A stretch of 64,000 bases of DNA, taken from contig CALUYE010000006.1 in NCBI GenBank assembly GCA_944324945.1, forward strand, positions 42,912 through 106,911. Direction: 5' to 3'. A program made the translations under genes and the position numbers. Every line of letters begins with the position of its first letter. Positions within the stretch are counted from its first letter, which is position 1. This DNA is from Candidatus Gastranaerophilales bacterium. Lineage in GTDB: Bacteria > Cyanobacteriota > Vampirovibrionia > Gastranaerophilales > Gastranaerophilaceae. The notes under the pieces are model-generated. The model was not told the origin of the DNA. It saw nothing but the letters and a program-made list of their open reading frames with translations, and did no database searches. Positions 61,887-64,000 of the stretch are shown here, piece by piece.

Positions 61887-62909
61887 ATGGATAAAATTAT
61901 AATATTTTGCGAATACGATTTTGATAAAAATAAAATAAAAGATTCGTCATACGAACTTATATCAAAAGCGCACGAACTTAAAAAAAACGCAAGAGAACTT
62001 TTAAAAGATGAAAATTATAACTATTTAACGGAAGCCGTAGTTTTAGCTGATGAAATAGCGCAAAGCGAAATTGAAAAAGCTTATAAAACAGGAGCTGACA
62101 GATTAGTATTAATTAAAAATCCTATTTTTAGAAATTTCGATTCAATAATTTATTCAAAAGCTTTTGTTGAATATTATAACCAAAACCCCTCGCCTTGGAT
62201 TTTGTTTCCCGCAACACCCGCAACAAGAATGACTGCCCCAAGGATTACAACTCTTTTAAACACGGGTCTTGTTGCCGATTGTACGGGTATTGATTTTGTT
62301 TTAAAAGATTCAACTCTGAAACTTGCCCCAACCCGTCCTACTTTCGGAGCGGAATTAATGGCAACCATATTATCAAAAAAAGACCCGCAATGCGCAACAA
62401 TAAGACCTAAAACCTTTGAAATTAAATACGAAAATAATAAAGAAGGAGAATTTTTAAAATTCGATATTGATATCAAAGAAACTTCAAAAATCAAAACCCT
62501 AAGCACAATTATTAATAAAGAAGAAAACTCATATTTTAAAGACGCAAAAATTGTCTTAGCCTGCGGCTTTGGAATCTCGGGTGATAATGGAATATATTAT
62601 AAAAAAGTTGAAAAACTCGCTCAAAAACTAGGCGCAAAAATCGCTTCTTCAAGAAAAGCAGTAGATTACAATTATATGCCGCATAAATATCAAATCGGTC
62701 AAAGCGGAGAAAATGTTGCTGCCGATTTATACATAGCTTTTGGAATAAGCGGTGCCATACAGCATATCTGTGCTATGAAAAATTCCAAAACAATTATATC
62801 AATTAACACCGATGAAAACTCTGAAATCTTTAAATACAGCGATTATAAAATAGTTGCAGACGCAAAAAAAATAATCGATGAATTATGCAAGAGATATTCA
62901 ATAGAATAA
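61887..62909 (+). CDS. etfA: Electron transfer flavoprotein alpha subunit
   Basis: A 340-residue EtfA/FixB with the FAD-binding C-terminus ASSRKAVDYNYMPHKYQIGQ, SGENVAADLYIAFGISGAIQ and INTDENSEIFKYSDYKIVAD. The N-terminal ~190 residues form the second Rossmann domain with TRMTAPRITTLLNTGLVADC. There is no ferredoxin insert at the N-terminus. Immediately after etfB and probably co-translated. A structured noncoding segment follows the stop. Confidence 0.93.
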   Translation: MDKIIIFCEYDFDKNKIKDSSYELISKAHELKKNARELLKDENYNYLTEAVVLADEIAQSEIEKAYKTGADRLVLIKNPIFRNFDSIIYSKAFVEYYNQNPSPWILFPATPATRMTAPRITTLLNTGLVADCTGIDFVLKDSTLKLAPTRPTFGAELMATILSKKDPQCATIRPKTFEIKYENNKEGEFLKFDIDIKETSKIKTLSTIINKEENSYFKDAKIVLACGFGISGDNGIYYKKVEKLAQKLGAKIASSRKAVDYNYMPHKYQIGQSGENVAADLYIAFGISGAIQHICAMKNSKTIISINTDENSEIFKYSDYKIVADAKKIIDELCKRYSIE

Positions 62910-62914
62910 AAAAA

Positions 62915-62982
62915 AGCCGTCATTAAGGCGGCTACCAGACTTGGGGAGGAGGTTTTGAATAAGGGTTTTACCCTTATCAAAC
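62915..62982 (+). ncRNA. Structured 3' region or small RNA candidate after etfA
   Basis: After the etfA stop there is a short AGCCG/CGGCT hairpin (62915-62933), an unusually G-rich single-stranded run (GGGGAGGAGG, 62943-62952), then a longer imperfect hairpin (GTTTTG-A-ATAAGGG with CCCTTAT-CAAAC, 62952-62982). Neither hairpin is followed by a T run, so this is not a plain terminator. No known RNA family is recognised. Confidence 0.35.
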
Positions 62983-63103
62983 TATACACCTTACTTCGAC
63001 ACTCAAAAACAAAAGCTTTAATAAAGCAAAATCAAGTTCATCTAAAAGTTGTAAATTTAAAAAAAATATCTTATCAAAATTACATATTTGTTAAAATTAT
63101 AGT

Positions 63104-63853
63104 ATGAAAAAATTAGTCTCAATCTTACTTGTTTTTTTGTTTTTCTTTAGCAGTATAACCTTTGCCGCCCAAACAAAGAAAAAGAGAAAACCAAGAACAA
63201 AACAAAAAATAGAACTTATTTCAAAAGATAAGTTTATTTTGGCGGGAGATTTTTATATAGCCCCTAAAAAAACAAATAAACCTCTTATTGTATTAATACA
63301 TTCTTTTGCAATGAACGCTTTTTGCTGGAACAGTCTGGCAAATGAATTAAGACTCAAAGGCTATAATGTCTTAGCTATGGATTTAAGAGGACACGGCAGA
63401 AGCACATTAACGGAAAAACTAAAATTTAAATCAAGATATAATTTTACACCCTCCGATTGGCAAAAACTGCCTTCGGATGTTATTGATTCAATTAATTATG
63501 TTAAAAAACATTTTGCGGGAGTTAACACTAACGATGTTATAATAATAGGTGCCGATATCGGTGCAAATACCGCCATGTTATCAGGAATTTTAATGAAAAA
63601 AGTTCCTCAAAAATTTGTCTTAATTTCACCCATGTACGAATTTAAAGGTCTTAAAATGCCCGTTAAAACATCAAGAATATCAGACTCAAAAATTCTAATG
63701 ATACTTGCAAAATCAGATAAAGTGCTTTTTGACTTCAACACAAAAACAAAACCAAAAGTAATAAGATACGAAAAAGGCGGCCCGGGCGTCCAACTGATAA
63801 AAGTAAACCCTCAAGCCCAAAACGAAATTATCAATTTCATAGAAGCAAAATAA
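63104..63853 (+). CDS. Secreted alpha/beta-hydrolase-fold protein with altered catalytic residues
   Basis: A 249-residue protein with a signal peptide (hydrophobic 4-20, A-A-Q) and a Lys/Arg-rich linker, then an alpha/beta-hydrolase core: IVLIHSFAMNAFCW near the oxyanion hole and VLAMDLRGHGRS (89-100). The nucleophile elbow is Gly149-Ala-Asp151-Ile-Gly153 instead of G-x-S-x-G. The usual C-terminal catalytic His is missing where GGPGVQLI replaces G-x-G-H-G-x. Asp nucleophiles occur in dehalogenases and epoxide hydrolases, but loss of His suggests a non-catalytic protein. A TAAAAT box ends six bases before the ATG. Confidence 0.75.
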   Translation: MKKLVSILLVFLFFFSSITFAAQTKKKRKPRTKQKIELISKDKFILAGDFYIAPKKTNKPLIVLIHSFAMNAFCWNSLANELRLKGYNVLAMDLRGHGRSTLTEKLKFKSRYNFTPSDWQKLPSDVIDSINYVKKHFAGVNTNDVIIIGADIGANTAMLSGILMKKVPQKFVLISPMYEFKGLKMPVKTSRISDSKILMILAKSDKVLFDFNTKTKPKVIRYEKGGPGVQLIKVNPQAQNEIINFIEAK

Positions 63854-63918
63854 CCGCCTTTCAATACCAATTAACCGCATAATTATCACATATCTTCTCC
63901 CCCTCAAACAAAAAAAAC

Positions 63919-63934
63919 GGGAGCGAATGCTCCC
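63919..63934 (-). terminator. Intrinsic terminator near the right edge
   Basis: GGGAGC, loop GAAT, GCTCCC. On the minus strand it is followed by eight T residues, so it mainly serves a minus-strand gene entering from the right. The plus-strand side has only TTTAAAAAA. Confidence 0.8.
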
Positions 63935-63954
63935 TTTAAAAAACTGTTATTAAA

Positions 63955-64000
63955 TTAAAATTTATTTACAAATCGGTTATGCATACCGAATATAAAGTAT
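63955..64000 (-). CDS. Possible C-terminal end of a minus-strand gene
   Basis: A frame open from the window edge encodes about 14 residues ending F-G-M-H-N-R-F-V-N-K-F and a TAA at 63957-63955, followed 20 bases later by a minus-strand terminator. The terminator makes a gene end here plausible, but the piece is too short for any assignment. Confidence 0.35.
   Translation of the reverse strand, partial: YFIFGMHNRFVNKF

Noticed and set aside
1..64000. Search by eye for CRISPR arrays, tRNA/rRNA genes, insertion sequences or prophage
   Set aside because: No regularly spaced repeats, tRNA cloverleaf or CCA-type ends, transposase motifs or phage structural genes were seen. A tRNAscan or CRISPR finder run could still detect something that I missed.

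Overview
The window is AT-rich bacterial chromosome from a diderm, anaerobic, flagellated lineage. The best fit is a Gastranaerophilales-type non-photosynthetic cyanobacterial relative (Vampirovibrionia/Melainabacteria). This rests on LL-diaminopimelate aminotransferase (dapL), flagellar rod genes, an AsmA-like envelope protein, a rubredoxin, an EtfAB pair, zinc-binding (C+) S14 and L24 proteins, a lone prepilin, and several large proteins that I cannot place outside such a lineage. No 16S gene is present, so the assignment is inference. There are no photosynthesis genes, CRISPR arrays, tRNAs, rRNAs, insertion sequences or prophage genes in view.

Layout. 1-5.4 kb: the end of a CorA-type Mg2+ channel, then a minus-strand operon (nfeD-like, OmpR-type regulator, Cache/HAMP histidine kinase, tadA, TIGR02757 protein) behind a perfect TTGACA-17-TATAAT promoter, and a metallophosphoesterase. 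5.5-15.3 kb: dGTPase-like HD protein, bioA, maf, three tandem paralogous U32-like cysteine proteins, a lone oligopeptide-type ABC ATPase, a DUF2229/activase-related protein and a small Ca-loop protein. 15.4-21.2 kb: rplJ-rplL with an attenuator leader, a small sigma factor, a two-domain cytidine deaminase whose start codon lies in a perfect palindrome, and a 704-residue orphan. 21.4-30.4 kb: an S10-spc ribosomal operon from rpsJ to rplR. It is broken after rpsN by a terminator, a small opposite-strand gene and a frameshifted gene remnant, and it stops at rplR without rpsE-secY.

31-46 kb: a LysM-like coiled-coil protein, dapL, a membrane-tethered starch-synthase-like enzyme, a NarL-type regulator and cytoplasmic kinase followed by flgB-flgC-fliE, a regulator with four winged-helix domains, rimP-nusA, a coiled-coil EF-hand lysozyme and rubredoxin. 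46.3-49.6 kb: tig-clpP-clpX. 49.6-64 kb: LicD, prepilin, XRE regulator, AsmA-like protein, WG-repeat protein, a small-gene operon with dxr, hemW divergent from a SIS sugar-phosphate enzyme with etfB-etfA, and an alpha/beta hydrolase with an altered nucleophile.

Cross-cutting observations. At least nine genes that lack a Shine-Dalgarno sequence have a TATAAT/TAAAAT/TATTAT box ending exactly 6 nt before the ATG, which suggests leaderless transcripts. Terminator-like hairpins in the rplJ and rimP-nusA leaders suggest autogenous attenuation. Many starts were moved from distal TTG/GTG codons to internal ATG/GTG codons with a better ribosome-binding site or promoter fit; each case is explained in its entry.
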